64,000 bases of DNA, taken from Verrucomicrobiia bacterium (GTDB lineage: Bacteria > Verrucomicrobiota > Verrucomicrobiia > Limisphaerales > Fontisphaeraceae). Under the pieces are notes generated by a model that was not told the DNA's origin, searched no databases, and saw only the letters and a list, made by a program, of their open reading frames with translations. Below, piece by piece: positions 52,614-62,310 of the stretch. The position numbers and the translations under genes were made by a program. Position 1 is the stretch's first letter. Each line of letters begins with the position of its first letter. Location of the stretch: positions 25,312-89,311 of the forward strand of contig JAOAIT010000048.1 of NCBI GenBank assembly GCA_026414565.1, in the 5' to 3' direction.

Positions 52614-53365
52614 GCCAGCCACGCCCTCATCATTCTTCCGGGTCGTCGCATTCCTTCATCAGGATCAATGGCAAAATCCGTGCCCGCGAAGTCCGGGTGA
52701 TTGGCGACGACAATAAACAGTTGGGTGTTTTTCCCCTGGGTGATGCCCTCCGCATGGCGCGCGAGCGCGGGGTGGATTTGGTGGAGATCTCGCCCAATGC
52801 GAATCCTCCCGTCTGCCGGCTGGTGGATTATGGCAAATACCGCTACGAGCAGGAGAAGAAGGAGAAGGAGCAGCGGAAACACCAGCATGCGAACAAGATG
52901 AAGGAGGTGCAGCTCAGCGCGACGATTGACCCGCACGATTTCAAGGTCAAGCTGCGCCATGCGATTGATTTCCTGTGTGACGATATGAAGGTGAAGGTGA
53001 CGCTGCGCTTTCGCGGGCGGGAGATGGCCCACCAGGAGATCGGCATGCAGCAGGTGGACAAGTTTGTGCAGGAGCTGCGGCCGTGGGGACAGGCTGATTA
53101 TACGCCCAAGCTGGCGGGGCGGAATGTGCATGTGACGATCAGTCCCCTGCCCAAGAACAAGCGGGCGAAACACCCGGATGAGGCCGAGGCCCAACCCGCG
53201 GGCGGGCCGCCGGGTGGCAGCCCGAAAGCTGCGGCGGCCGAGCGTCCCGCCGGTGCTGCGCCAGGCGCACGTGGGGAGCCGCCAGCCTCTGTGCCGGCTG
53301 CACAGGCTGCGCAGGCTGGCGGTTTTGGCAACAATCCGTTTTCGCAACTGGAGATCAAATCGTAA
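52610..53365 (+). CDS. infC: Translation initiation factor IF-3
   Basis: IF-3 binds the 30S subunit and checks start-codon choice. The 251-residue protein has the N-domain (FIRINGKIRAREVRVIGDDN), the linker helix rich in Lys and Glu, and the C-domain (VKLRHAIDFLCDDMKVKVTL, RGREMAHQEIG). Past about residue 185 is an Ala/Pro/Gly-rich tail of some 65 residues not found in ordinary IF-3. The start is TTG at 52610, with GGTGAGG at 52598-52604 as ribosome site; no better ATG or GTG is in frame. Rare starts on infC are the known basis of IF-3 autoregulation. rpmI and rplT, the usual downstream genes, are absent: a terminator follows. Confidence 0.94.
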   Translation: MSQPRPHHSSGSSHSFIRINGKIRAREVRVIGDDNKQLGVFPLGDALRMARERGVDLVEISPNANPPVCRLVDYGKYRYEQEKKEKEQRKHQHANKMKEVQLSATIDPHDFKVKLRHAIDFLCDDMKVKVTLRFRGREMAHQEIGMQQVDKFVQELRPWGQADYTPKLAGRNVHVTISPLPKNKRAKHPDEAEAQPAGGPPGGSPKAAAAERPAGAAPGARGEPPASVPAAQAAQAGGFGNNPFSQLEIKS

Positions 53366-53394
53366 TTCTGGCGGTCAAGCGTTAGATCGCGAAA

Positions 53395-53434
53395 AACAAA
53401 AAGGCCCCGGCGGTCACCGGGGCCTTTGGTTTTT
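53395..53434. terminator. Bidirectional terminator between infC and the PQQ-type gene
   Basis: AAGGCCCCGG (53401-53410) and CCGGGGCCTT (53417-53426) form a 10-bp stem. Plus-strand tail TTGGTTTTT, minus-strand tail TTTTTGTTTTTC. It serves both convergent genes. Confidence 0.85.
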
Positions 53435-53468
53435 CACGGGGGGCAGCTTTGCGCTGCGGGGGGGCGGC

Positions 53469-54788
53469 CTATTTGCCGATGCAATATAATTTAGCGCCGG
53501 TGCGGATGAAGAGGTTGCCGTAGGCGGGAACGATGGAGGAACGCAGGTCGCGGTCCTCCGCTTCCCCGCCCATGGGGATGGTGGCGAGCGGGTTGAAGGA
53601 GTCGCCTGCGGCCACGACAAAGACCTCGCCGGTGTGGTTCATGACATAGATTTTGCCGTCGGCGCCGGTGGGGGAGGCTTCGATTTTGCTGCGGCCGCCC
53701 AGATCGCCGGTCCAGAGCACTTTGCCGGTGAGCGGCTCAATACAACTCAAGGTGCGGCGATCACTGTTGAGGACGTAAAAACGGCGCTGATAGTAGAGGG
53801 GGGTGGAGACATCGGTGGACACGGCGCGATCGGTGCTTTGCCAGGCGATGTCGTTGTCGCTGAGCACGCCGTTGCGGCCGAGTTTGACGGCGATCACCGG
53901 CCCGCCCTTGGGCGCACAGGCCAGGGCCACCCCTTCTGCGGCCACCGGGGAGGGAACCAGCCGCCAGTGGGTGATGCGTTGGGGATTCCAGGTGCCCCAG
54001 CGCCAGAACTCCTTGCCGGTGGCGGGGTCGTGGCCGCTGATGCAGTCGCCGCCCACAATCAGAATCTCGGTGCGGCCGGCGTGGGTGTGGGGGATGGGCG
54101 TGCTGAAGGCCTCGCGGGATTCTTCCCGCGCCTCGCTGGGGCGGACGTGGCGCCACAGCTCTTTGCCGGTGGCCGGGTTAAGGGCCAGCAGATAGGATTC
54201 GTTGGGGCCGTCGCTGCGGCCGCGGCCGTTGACGGGGACATCCCGCTGCAAGACCTGGAGGTAAAGCCGGCCGTTGTAGAGCAGCGGGCTGCTGGAAAAA
54301 GTCCACAAGAAGGCAAAAGCGCCGTAGTCCTGCTGGATGTTGCGGGACCAGAGTTTGTTGCCGTTGAAATCGAAGGCGGCGAGTTCGCCGTTGCCAAAGA
54401 AGAACCAGACGGTTTTGCCGTCGGTCAACGGCGAGGGGGAGGCATAGGTGCTGCGATTGTCCTGGCCGAAGCCGTCGCTGACTTTGCGCTGCCAGAGGAT
54501 CTTGCCGGTGCGACGATCCACGGCGATGGCCATGAGTTCGCGGGTGGCACGTACCGCCGCGGTGAGGAAGACGTGGTTGTCCCACACTGCGGGCGTGGCT
54601 GCAGAAACGCCGGGCAGGTCGGCCACCCATTTGACGTTATTCGTTTTGCTCCATTGGGTGGGCAGGTTGCGCTCGGGCGAGCTGCCGTTGAACTCCGGGC
54701 CGCGCCATTGGGGCCAGTTGGCAGCGTGAAGTTGGACAGCCAGCGCAAACGCGCCGGTGGCGAGAAGAAGGTGATAAGGGCGTTTCAT
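53469..54788 (-). CDS. Secreted PQQ-like beta-propeller protein
   Basis: A 439-residue protein with a signal peptide (MKRPYHLLLATGAFALAVQL, cut near HAA) and repeated PQQ-type propeller blades such as MAIAVDRRTGKILWQRKVS, LLALNPATGKELWRH and SCIEPLTGKVLWTGDL. The mature N-terminus NWPQWRGPEFNG is a hallmark of secreted propellers in planctomycetes and verrucomicrobia. No catalytic residues of alcohol dehydrogenases are evident, so it is more likely a binding or scaffold protein. Start at the ATG at 54788. Confidence 0.9.
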   Translation of the reverse strand: MKRPYHLLLATGAFALAVQLHAANWPQWRGPEFNGSSPERNLPTQWSKTNNVKWVADLPGVSAATPAVWDNHVFLTAAVRATRELMAIAVDRRTGKILWQRKVSDGFGQDNRSTYASPSPLTDGKTVWFFFGNGELAAFDFNGNKLWSRNIQQDYGAFAFLWTFSSSPLLYNGRLYLQVLQRDVPVNGRGRSDGPNESYLLALNPATGKELWRHVRPSEAREESREAFSTPIPHTHAGRTEILIVGGDCISGHDPATGKEFWRWGTWNPQRITHWRLVPSPVAAEGVALACAPKGGPVIAVKLGRNGVLSDNDIAWQSTDRAVSTDVSTPLYYQRRFYVLNSDRRTLSCIEPLTGKVLWTGDLGGRSKIEASPTGADGKIYVMNHTGEVFVVAAGDSFNPLATIPMGGEAEDRDLRSSIVPAYGNLFIRTGAKLYCIGK

Positions 54789-54928
54789 GTGTTGCAAAAG
54801 TAGCGCCGTTTGAACGAAAAGACGAATGTTATCAGCGGGATATTCAGCGCAAGAAGAATGGAGTCGTTGCAGCCGGCCCAAAGCCGCCGGCGGGGCGCGC
54901 GGGAAGGCGACAAAAAACGCGCGGCGCG

Positions 54929-56170
54929 TCAGGAAAGCAGCGCCAGAAAGCGCTGGAGGCAGGAGGACTGGGATTGGAAGACCGCGGGGCCGGACGGCAG
55001 GGCGGTTGGGGCCGCCGCTTGTGGCTGGGCGGAGGCCAGCTTCTGCAATAGACTGAGGAGACCGTCCACGTCGCCGTGGGCCAGGCGATGCAGGGGCGGA
55101 AGGTGGTTGGCCGCTGGGCCTTGGTAAAGGTCAGTGATGTGGGAGGTGGCCGGGCCGAGGTAAAGGATGGGCAAACCGAGACGTAGCAAATTATAGATTT
55201 TGCAAGGATGGACGAGCCCGACAAAAGGCTCGCCCATGATCACCACCTGCAAATCAGCCGCGGATAAACTGGCCGAGAGGCGCTCCAAGGGCTGGTAAGG
55301 AAGAGAGGTAATATTGTCCAGACGATGCTCTCGGGCAAAAGCCTGGACTTTTTTGAATTCGGAGCCACCGCCGACAAAGACAAATTGGATGCGCTTGAGG
55401 AACTGAGATGCGGAATCGTTGGCGCCAAGCTGGTTGATTTTGAGTGCGGCCTGCAGAAGAGTATCGAGCGGATGACACGGGCTGTGGTTGCCCGAGTACA
55501 TCACCACAAATTTATCGTCCAAGCCGTGCTGGGCGCGAAATTGGGCACGGCCGGCGGGATCAAAGTGAACTTGATCGTCATGTGACCAAGGAGGAATGAC
55601 GATTACGCGCTCGGTGGGGATGCCTTTGGCCAAAATGCGGTCGCGCATGAAACGATCCAGGGCCACAACTCGGTGGGCGGATTTAAGGCTGAAACGAGAG
55701 AGGGCCTCCAAAAACTTGGCGGCTGCAGAGGCAGGGCGAAGCCAGCCCGCCGCGATCGCTTCATCAGGATTGAGGTCCATGACCCAATAAATAAACTTGG
55801 CCCTCCAGAAACGGGCCATCCCGGCCCCCAAGACAGAAATGAGTGGCGGACTGGTCAGGGCGATGATGGCATCCTGCCGCGGCAGGAATATAACGCGCAA
55901 GGTGCAGGCGGTGAGAAACGAGGCAAAGTCCAAAGCTCTTTTCCACCGGGCACTCTTTCCCAAACCGGTGCCTGCGACACGGTATATTTGGATGCCGTGC
56001 CATTGTTCTTCTTTGGGGAATAGTTTCTCAGGAGAATCATAGGCGCGCCGGCTGGTGAGGACGGTGATTTGATGTCCGTGAGATTGCAGGGAGCGAGCCA
56101 AGTCGGACAGGTGCTGTGCAGTAGAAACAGTATCAGGGGGAAAAGTCTGATTTAATAGCAATATTTTCAT
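54929..56170 (-). CDS. GT4 glycosyltransferase (WbuB-like)
   Basis: A 413-residue GT-B glycosyltransferase. The N-terminus MKILLLNQTFPPDTVSTAQH and the middle FIYWVMDLNPDEA match WbuB-type O-antigen enzymes. The C-terminal domain has VVMYSGNHSPCHPLD and FVGGGSEFKKV. The acceptor-side Glu pair (E-x7-E) of GT4 is weak: the region reads VIMGEPFVGLVHPCKIYNLL, with Lys-Ile-Tyr in place of the second Glu context. It transfers an unknown sugar in surface polysaccharide assembly. First gene-proximal end of the cluster, read in the minus direction. Its GC content is still close to the housekeeping genes. Confidence 0.88.
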   Translation of the reverse strand: MKILLLNQTFPPDTVSTAQHLSDLARSLQSHGHQITVLTSRRAYDSPEKLFPKEEQWHGIQIYRVAGTGLGKSARWKRALDFASFLTACTLRVIFLPRQDAIIALTSPPLISVLGAGMARFWRAKFIYWVMDLNPDEAIAAGWLRPASAAAKFLEALSRFSLKSAHRVVALDRFMRDRILAKGIPTERVIVIPPWSHDDQVHFDPAGRAQFRAQHGLDDKFVVMYSGNHSPCHPLDTLLQAALKINQLGANDSASQFLKRIQFVFVGGGSEFKKVQAFAREHRLDNITSLPYQPLERLSASLSAADLQVVIMGEPFVGLVHPCKIYNLLRLGLPILYLGPATSHITDLYQGPAANHLPPLHRLAHGDVDGLLSLLQKLASAQPQAAAPTALPSGPAVFQSQSSCLQRFLALLS

Positions 56171-56200
56171 CCCCAAGATGGGATATGGCGTTGATCGCGT

Positions 56201-56770
56201 TTATAATCCTAGCCAACCGCGTAACCAATATAACGGGGTCTTGATGAATTCCATGCCCACGTATCTTTTGAGGCCGCAGGGCTTCCACAAGTCACGTTTG
56301 ACTCCCCAGTAAGTGGGGCATGAATGGAAAGATATTTCCGGGGCGGTCTGTTGGAAAGTCCACTGGGCTCTTCTAGAGTGAAACCAGGAGGTAACAAGGA
56401 TGACATTGGTAATGCCACGCTCCCGAAGCATGGGAACGGTATATTTGGCGTTGTGCCATGTACTTTTGGATTTTGTCTCCAAGAGCAGTGCGTTTTTCGG
56501 CACACCTTGATACAAGTAAATATAAATGGCAGTTTCCGGCTCACCATCACCCGAGGAAATAACCAATGGCGCCACGCCCTGTTTATATAGTTCGATGGCT
56601 TTAATTTGTCTTTCCGGCGTGCCCCCGCCCAGGACGATAATTGCTTGAGCCTGGCAACATGCATTTTCGGCACTCAATATGCCTGCCGCGTTCTCATAGG
56701 CCGGCCAGGCAAGCACAGCCGCAAGGGCGGCAAATAAAAATGGAAGGCGTCGGATGCAGCGTCGAATCAC
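56201..56770 (-). CDS. DUF218/YdcF-family protein
   Basis: A 189-residue protein with an N-terminal membrane helix (about 8-25) and a DUF218 domain. AQAIIVLGGGTPERQIKAIELY, PLVISSGDGEPETA and ETKSKSTWHNAKY, then ILVTSWFHSRRAQWTF are the family motifs. SanA, ElyC and YdcF belong here, linked to envelope and polysaccharide metabolism in several bacteria. The start is GTG at 56770. It sits between two glycosyltransferase genes, so a role in polysaccharide assembly is plausible. Confidence 0.85.
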   Translation of the reverse strand: MIRRCIRRLPFLFAALAAVLAWPAYENAAGILSAENACCQAQAIIVLGGGTPERQIKAIELYKQGVAPLVISSGDGEPETAIYIYLYQGVPKNALLLETKSKSTWHNAKYTVPMLRERGITNVILVTSWFHSRRAQWTFQQTAPEISFHSCPTYWGVKRDLWKPCGLKRYVGMEFIKTPLYWLRGWLGL

Positions 56771-56821
56771 GTAATGGTTGAATGTAAATAAGGTGAAATA
56801 TGATGGCAGGAGAAATCGTTC

Positions 56822-57670
56822 CTAGGGAATAAGGTGGATTTTATGGGGATATGTTTTCTTCTCCTTGACTTTGAAGACAATCATCCGCTCGTACATGGCC
56901 AGCAGTCGGCAGAAACGCCATCCTACCATACCATCCAAGATTCCAAGTTGCAAAAAGTAGCTGTAACAGAACCTCAAAGCCGGACGAAAAGGAAGATGCC
57001 GCGACCAAAGGCGAAGCCTGCGCCGACTTTTTTGCTTGTCCCCAAGAATATTCTCCTGATGGCATTGCCCTTGGACTTCAATGGCGGCCTCCCAACTGGA
57101 ATAACGGTTATGTTTTTCGATCCATGTGTGAATATCCGGATAGGCAAAATGGAGCATGTCCTTCTTAAGGTAACCGGCCGTTCCCCTGAGGACGACATGT
57201 TCATGGACTTCATTGTCGCCGCTGCCTGCATCACCTACGTCCACCTTTTCATAGCGGCCCAGTTGGTGCTTGAAGAGCCTTAGGTTCCAGCTTGGATAAT
57301 AGCCACAATGACGAATCCACTGCCCCATGAATATAAACCGGCGGTTAATGAAATATCCATCATGGTCAGGGTTGGCGATTTTCTCTTTAATTTCTTTGCC
57401 AAGATCTTGGGTTATCCTTTCATCCGCGTCTAAAATGAGTACCCATTCGTTGCGCCAATTGACGTTGGCCAGGGCCCAGTTTTTCTTTTTCGGGTAGCGG
57501 CCATCCCATTTGAACTGAATAACTCTCGCACCTTTGGCCTGGGCTATTTCTGCAGTTTTATCCAGGGAGTGTGAATCCACAACAACGATTTCGTCCGCCC
57601 ATTTGACAGTGTCAATGCATTCACCTATGTTCCTTTCTTCATTGAAGGTGGGTATTAGAACTGAGAGCAT
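56822..57670 (-). CDS. GT2 glycosyltransferase
   Basis: A 282-residue family-2 glycosyltransferase of the WaaE/KdtX-like type. The N-terminal LSVLIPTFNEERNIGECID and EIVVVDSHSLDKTAEI give the nucleotide site; the metal-binding motif is VLILDADERI. Lys/Arg-rich C-terminal helices suggest membrane contact. WaaE-type enzymes add glucose to LPS core heptose, but here it may act on a repeat unit. It is 33 bases downstream of the hexapeptide acyltransferase gene. Confidence 0.9.
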   Translation of the reverse strand: MLSVLIPTFNEERNIGECIDTVKWADEIVVVDSHSLDKTAEIAQAKGARVIQFKWDGRYPKKKNWALANVNWRNEWVLILDADERITQDLGKEIKEKIANPDHDGYFINRRFIFMGQWIRHCGYYPSWNLRLFKHQLGRYEKVDVGDAGSGDNEVHEHVVLRGTAGYLKKDMLHFAYPDIHTWIEKHNRYSSWEAAIEVQGQCHQENILGDKQKSRRRLRLWSRHLPFRPALRFCYSYFLQLGILDGMVGWRFCRLLAMYERMIVFKVKEKKTYPHKIHLIP

Positions 57671-57703
57671 GAAAATGTTGGGTTAATTACTGAGTTACTG
57701 TGG

Positions 57704-58294
57704 CTAGATGTGGCTGCCCGGCTTGGGGCGTACCTTTACTTTAACGGCAGGATTGCCGGCGACAATGGGCCATGCATCCACATCTTTCATTACGACGGCG
57801 CCGGCTCCGACAATAGCCCCCTCTCCTATGGTAACCCCGGGTCCGACAAATGCCTGGCTGCAAATCCATGCCTGATTTTTCACAACAATGGGGGGTTTCA
57901 GAAGCGGAAAGTCGGGCTTGGTATAATCATGAGTCCCGGCGCACAAATGCGCCCAGTGGGATATGGTAACGCGCTCGCCTATTGTGACTTTGCCTAGATT
58001 GTAAATCAACGCATCCTCACCAACCGCACTCCAGTCGCCAATTTCCAGGTTCCAAGGAAAATACACTGTGGTTGATGGATATACGTGGACTTCCTTTCCA
58101 ACTTTGGCCCCGAAACATCTTAAGAGGAGCCGACGCCATGAGAAAAATGGCCTGGGGCTGAGGCGGAAGATTGGCTTGCCTAATATGGCCCATAATACAC
58201 GCCAGCATTGCTCCTCTGGGGTGTATTTCGTCGCTGCCCGGTTTTCCGCTACATCTATGGTGGAGTTGGACGTATATTTAGCTTCTCGCTCCAT
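57704..58294 (-). CDS. Left-handed beta-helix acetyltransferase (WcaF-like)
   Basis: A 196-residue hexapeptide-repeat acyltransferase. Repeats start near VGKEVHVYPSTTVYFP and run through LEIGDWSAVGEDALIYNLG, VTIGERVTISHWAHLCAGTH and VGPGVTIGEGAIVGAGAVVM. The His in AGTHDY is the probable catalytic base. It should O-acetylate a sugar of the polysaccharide. The start at 58294 shares a base with the upstream stop (TAATG), so translation is coupled to the GT4 gene. Confidence 0.92.
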   Translation of the reverse strand: MEREAKYTSNSTIDVAENRAATKYTPEEQCWRVLWAILGKPIFRLSPRPFFSWRRLLLRCFGAKVGKEVHVYPSTTVYFPWNLEIGDWSAVGEDALIYNLGKVTIGERVTISHWAHLCAGTHDYTKPDFPLLKPPIVVKNQAWICSQAFVGPGVTIGEGAIVGAGAVVMKDVDAWPIVAGNPAVKVKVRPKPGSHI

Positions 58295-59544
58295 TAATCT
58301 TTGATCACGCAATCAGGAGGGGGTCCGCCGCCTAAGAGCCAGTCGTAGACTGACTTCATTTGCTGTGCGATTTTGGGCCAGGAAAAACGTTCCTCCACCA
58401 ACTGACGCCCCCTCCTTCCCATCTGTTCCAACTCCTGATCCGACATTTCCAATATTTGCTTAATTCCATTGGCGATGCTAACAGGCTCGGGTTCAACTTT
58501 TATGGCGGCCCCGGCAGCATATCCTTCTGGCAAATTGCACGCTGGCGTCATGATGACAGGTTTTCCATAAGACCAAGCTTCCAACACGGCTACCGGCATC
58601 CCTTCGCTATACGAAGGTAGTATGAAAGCTGAACATGCGCGCATTAAAGCGTCTTTGCGCTCTTCATATGCGGGGCCTAGAAATAGTATTTCCGGGATTC
58701 GGGTGGCATAGCTTTTATGATTATAGCTATGTTTGGTCTGATTACTATTTTTGTCATCCTCTCCAACATCAGTCCATGCCAATCCTATTTCATCCGAGAG
58801 TTTCTTTAACTCCACCTCATGTCCGCACTGATCCCATCCAGCTATTCCTAAAACCCAGTCATCCAAGCGCTTTGTTTCTTTCTTAACCCTGCTCCAAGCG
58901 CGCAATATATTTTCCAGACCTTTCTTCGGATGTAAACGGCCAAGAAATAGTAACATCTTTTTTGTTTCGTCACGCATCCTCGGCTCAAACCTGTTTTCCT
59001 GTGCAAGCGGGATTTCAACACCATTCGGAATTACGCATACAGGATTGGACAAGCCATACTCCCGAACGGAGTGATATTCCGATTCACATACTGCATGAAT
59101 ACATGAGGCGTGAACTAGATTTCTATTTTCATATAATATTCCAGCCAATCGTTTTTTCCAGCTTGAATGTTTTAAGGCCCAGGAATCTAACATTCCTTGA
59201 GGTGTAATTATTAATGCATTTCGAGCACTAACGGCTTTGTGCCTTCCAGCAATTCCTATGTACTGCCATAGCCCATGCACATGAAAAATGTCCCAGGAAC
59301 CCTTGGATAAGGCTATTTTTAATCGTGGTGAATAGTTGAATGCCCTGGGTCCGATAGGTTCGAAGACTTCCGTTTTTATTCCAATCCACTCTTGGTTTTG
59401 TGATCTGATATGCTCATCTTTAATCGCCATTACGTTAACTTCAACATCACGAATCTGGCTCAGTGATTTCGCAAGGAGGCGCACACAATGATACATGCCT
59501 CCAGCTTTTGGAGAAATTGAATTTGTTAGCATTGCGATTCGCAT
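58294..59544 (-). CDS. GT4 glycosyltransferase
   Basis: A 416-residue GT-B glycosyltransferase. N-terminal MRIAMLTNSISPKAGGMYHC binds the acceptor side. The C-terminal domain has LLFLGRLHPKKGLENIL and the retaining GT4 motif PSYSEGMPVAVLEAWSYGKP with the E-x7-E pair. It adds an unknown sugar to the surface polysaccharide. AT content is higher than in the housekeeping part. Its stop overlaps the acyltransferase start and its own start lies 11 bases after the next upstream gene. Confidence 0.92.
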   Translation of the reverse strand: MRIAMLTNSISPKAGGMYHCVRLLAKSLSQIRDVEVNVMAIKDEHIRSQNQEWIGIKTEVFEPIGPRAFNYSPRLKIALSKGSWDIFHVHGLWQYIGIAGRHKAVSARNALIITPQGMLDSWALKHSSWKKRLAGILYENRNLVHASCIHAVCESEYHSVREYGLSNPVCVIPNGVEIPLAQENRFEPRMRDETKKMLLFLGRLHPKKGLENILRAWSRVKKETKRLDDWVLGIAGWDQCGHEVELKKLSDEIGLAWTDVGEDDKNSNQTKHSYNHKSYATRIPEILFLGPAYEERKDALMRACSAFILPSYSEGMPVAVLEAWSYGKPVIMTPACNLPEGYAAGAAIKVEPEPVSIANGIKQILEMSDQELEQMGRRGRQLVEERFSWPKIAQQMKSVYDWLLGGGPPPDCVIKD

Positions 59545-59555
59545 GTTAACTAAGG

Positions 59556-60794
59556 TCAGCGGGCCTGATAATATGCGATCGCACTGTTAATGAAGCGATC
59601 GATAAAATGATTATTATTGAAGGGTTCCCGAACTGCACATTCATAGGCCTGGTGCAAACCCTGCGCAAAGCGTTCAGGCCCCCAGTCAGCAATAATTTTT
59701 ACTGAATTTGCAGCCATTCGGTTGCGCTCTTCGAGACTCAGACGCGTGATTTGAATCATTATTAAGGATATTTCATCTACCTTAAACGGATCAAATTGAA
59801 AGCCATTGAAGCCGTCTCGAACCAGGTCGTATGCACAACCGCACCGGTTCGAAACTAGTATGGGAAGCCCGGAAGCCATGGCTTCATTTACAACCAGCCC
59901 CCATTGTTCGGAGGTGCTGGCAAGAATGAAGGCATCGGCAAGGGCATAATAGAATGGCAGATCGTGATATTGCTTGAACCCAGGATAATGCACATAAGGC
60001 TTCAGTTGGAGCTGTTCAGTTCTGGATTCCAATGCTGGCCGAAGTGGACCATCACCCAAGATCACCAAATGCCATGGGTCATACTTTGCCTGTAGTGGGC
60101 TTCCATTTTCTTTCTCCAATGCCCACTTTAAATAGTGAGAGTAGGCCTCTAGTAATCGCAGCAGGTTTTTCTTCTCAATGAAGCGGGCGCTGCTAAGAAA
60201 ATAATGACATGGTAATCCTAGGCGGGAGCGATGTTCATTGGCAGAAAGTCGTACCTTGGCGGCCTGAGTTTTAAAATAATCGTTGTCCACAGCATCATAG
60301 CCGAGAAATACTCGGCTCCCTGGCATTCCAAGCATTTTGACATATTCAGCCTGCGGTGTACCACCAACCAACGCTGCAGAGTACTGTTTTACAATTTTTC
60401 GTTTCAACCATTCATAATACCATTTTCGATCCGCGTCGTGGACGGTTGATTCTGACATCAATATGGCTGGCACACGATGCCGCACACACCACTGCAAGGC
60501 AAATAACGACTCTTCCATTCCCCATCCTGGGAGTACGCAGGCTGTAGGTGCCATTTCTGTTAGCACTTTTGTTAGTCTCTTATTAGCTTGTTGCTTCTCT
60601 CTGACACTACCAGGCAGGTTGTCTACTATAATATGTCTATCAAAACCGGCATTTCCAGCTATGGATTCCCACGCATAAGTAGTATCACCTGCTGCATACT
60701 CAACTGCGGCAACATGAAAAAAGCTCGTTGCGGCCTTAAGTCTGGCAAAATGGTAAGGGCCCAAACGGCGAAAAATGACCGCAATTCGCTTCAC
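59556..60794 (-). CDS. GT4 glycosyltransferase
   Basis: A 412-residue GT-B glycosyltransferase beginning with GTG at 60794. N-terminal IAVIFRRLGPYHFARLKAA; the donor domain contains SSARFIEKKNLLRLLEAYSH, VILGDGPLRPALES and the motif LASTSEQWGLVVNEAMASGLP, whose E-x7-E pair is clear. Members with this start are found in O-antigen loci. The product linkage is unknown. Confidence 0.9.
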   Translation of the reverse strand: MKRIAVIFRRLGPYHFARLKAATSFFHVAAVEYAAGDTTYAWESIAGNAGFDRHIIVDNLPGSVREKQQANKRLTKVLTEMAPTACVLPGWGMEESLFALQWCVRHRVPAILMSESTVHDADRKWYYEWLKRKIVKQYSAALVGGTPQAEYVKMLGMPGSRVFLGYDAVDNDYFKTQAAKVRLSANEHRSRLGLPCHYFLSSARFIEKKNLLRLLEAYSHYLKWALEKENGSPLQAKYDPWHLVILGDGPLRPALESRTEQLQLKPYVHYPGFKQYHDLPFYYALADAFILASTSEQWGLVVNEAMASGLPILVSNRCGCAYDLVRDGFNGFQFDPFKVDEISLIMIQITRLSLEERNRMAANSVKIIADWGPERFAQGLHQAYECAVREPFNNNHFIDRFINSAIAYYQAR

Positions 60795-60887
60795 TTTTAT
60801 ATTTTGTCTTTTAACTTGGGATACCTGTCAAACACGATAGACCAGGAGCTGGCAACATCTTCATGATTTAGTTCCGTGTCGGCTTGA

Positions 60888-62297
60888 TTATCGGCCAAGA
60901 GTTGCGACATTATTTTTATAGCGGCTTAAACTTTTGCCACCATGTTCAATCACTCGTTGCACTGGTTGGAAATGAGCAGGGATAAGGTGCTCGAAAATCC
61001 TGAGTGTTATGGCACCAAAGACCACAGGCCAGAGCACCAGCAGTGTAAACTCACGCCCCATATTCGGAACAAGGGCAAGCCCCATGATGAATAGAAAAAA
61101 GCGCAGAGGATGGCTTTTCGGCGGCCATTGCCTTATCAGAAAATAACCATAGAGCGCCAACAATAGCCCGGCAGCAATCGGCCCAAGGTAGTCACCAAAA
61201 TTGATAGCGCCTTGTCCGATTAATCCGGTGCTGATTGTTGCAGTTACCCCACCTTCAGCAGTACCATGCCCTCGCAAGGTGCTATAGGCGAAGCTCAGTG
61301 TTGGTTTCCCTGGCCATATCGCGCGCGGTATGGCATTTAGCGCCTGTGCAATATATTCCTTCCCATACTCAGGTTTTAATTGTCCCATTCGGTAGAATCC
61401 GTTAATATAGGCAAGCTCTTGAATCATATTGAGGCCTTCATGCTTAACCTCAGGATTCAGCGCCCCAAAGGGATCTTTAAGAAATGCTTGGAAGCCTGAA
61501 TGTCGGAACTGTAGCATTGCCAGCATTGCATAATTTAAGACGACAAGAACGATTCCCCCGCCTAATATTTTTTTCCACATTTTAGCCCTGCTCAAAAGAA
61601 GATAAGAGAACAATCCTGGACACACGACGGCGAGTAACTGATTACGCGTTCCCAAGAGGAAAAAATAGGGCCATGTGATCACGATGAGTAAAAGCATCTG
61701 ACCGCGTACCACCCGGTCACGAACCAAGACTGCGAGGAGCCCCATGAGGCCACAAACAAAAATGTAAAGGTAGCCCCCCGCTGCTATTAACCAGTCCCAT
61801 GTCCCTCCTAGCGCTCCCCGTGCCCACATATGGGGGCTCCATCGCCCACCGACGGGAAACAATGCCCCCAAAATATCGCCGTCCATGCGTATAACGCCCC
61901 ACACGAAGAGCATGGCCCAAATGCCGGCGATGGCGCCGGCCATTTTTCTTGCTGGCAACTGTGCAGAAATTTGATCGGCGGTTATACCGGCCACTTCCCG
62001 GTCATGCGTGCGGGCGATTTGAATAAAAAGACGAAAGCTGATAAGAAATATGCTGACCTGCCAGAAAGCCATTTCTATGTCTTCAGTTGGCATTCCTGCA
62101 TATTGCTCAGCCGAGTATCTTACATCAACAATATACCAAAGAAAAACGGTAAAGTAAGCCACCAAGGAGAACATTCCTGTCAGGCGCCGCCATTTTCGCA
62201 AGGCCTCCAATGTTAATATGACCAGCAACCCAACCGCAGCATAGAAGGAGGCTGGCATAATTACTACGTCGTTACTATTATATATTTCAGTGTTCAT
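60888..62297 (-). CDS. Wzy-like O-antigen polymerase
   Basis: A 469-residue protein with 10-12 membrane helices and a large loop in the middle (about 250-330, GALNPEVKHEGLNMIQELAY, PKYGK region), the layout of Wzy-type polymerases. GTRNQLLAVVCPGLFSYLL and a positively charged end also fit. Polymerases have little sequence conservation, so the call rests on topology and position among glycosyltransferases. It would link repeat units at the periplasmic side. No wzx flippase is in the visible part of the cluster. Confidence 0.75.
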   Translation of the reverse strand: MNTEIYNSNDVVIMPASFYAAVGLLVILTLEALRKWRRLTGMFSLVAYFTVFLWYIVDVRYSAEQYAGMPTEDIEMAFWQVSIFLISFRLFIQIARTHDREVAGITADQISAQLPARKMAGAIAGIWAMLFVWGVIRMDGDILGALFPVGGRWSPHMWARGALGGTWDWLIAAGGYLYIFVCGLMGLLAVLVRDRVVRGQMLLLIVITWPYFFLLGTRNQLLAVVCPGLFSYLLLSRAKMWKKILGGGIVLVVLNYAMLAMLQFRHSGFQAFLKDPFGALNPEVKHEGLNMIQELAYINGFYRMGQLKPEYGKEYIAQALNAIPRAIWPGKPTLSFAYSTLRGHGTAEGGVTATISTGLIGQGAINFGDYLGPIAAGLLLALYGYFLIRQWPPKSHPLRFFLFIMGLALVPNMGREFTLLVLWPVVFGAITLRIFEHLIPAHFQPVQRVIEHGGKSLSRYKNNVATLGR

Positions 62298-62310
62298 ATA
62301 TATAATATCT

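Noticed and set aside
52222..53347. Long minus-strand frame opposite infC
   Set aside because: Antisense shadow; infC is complete on the plus strand.
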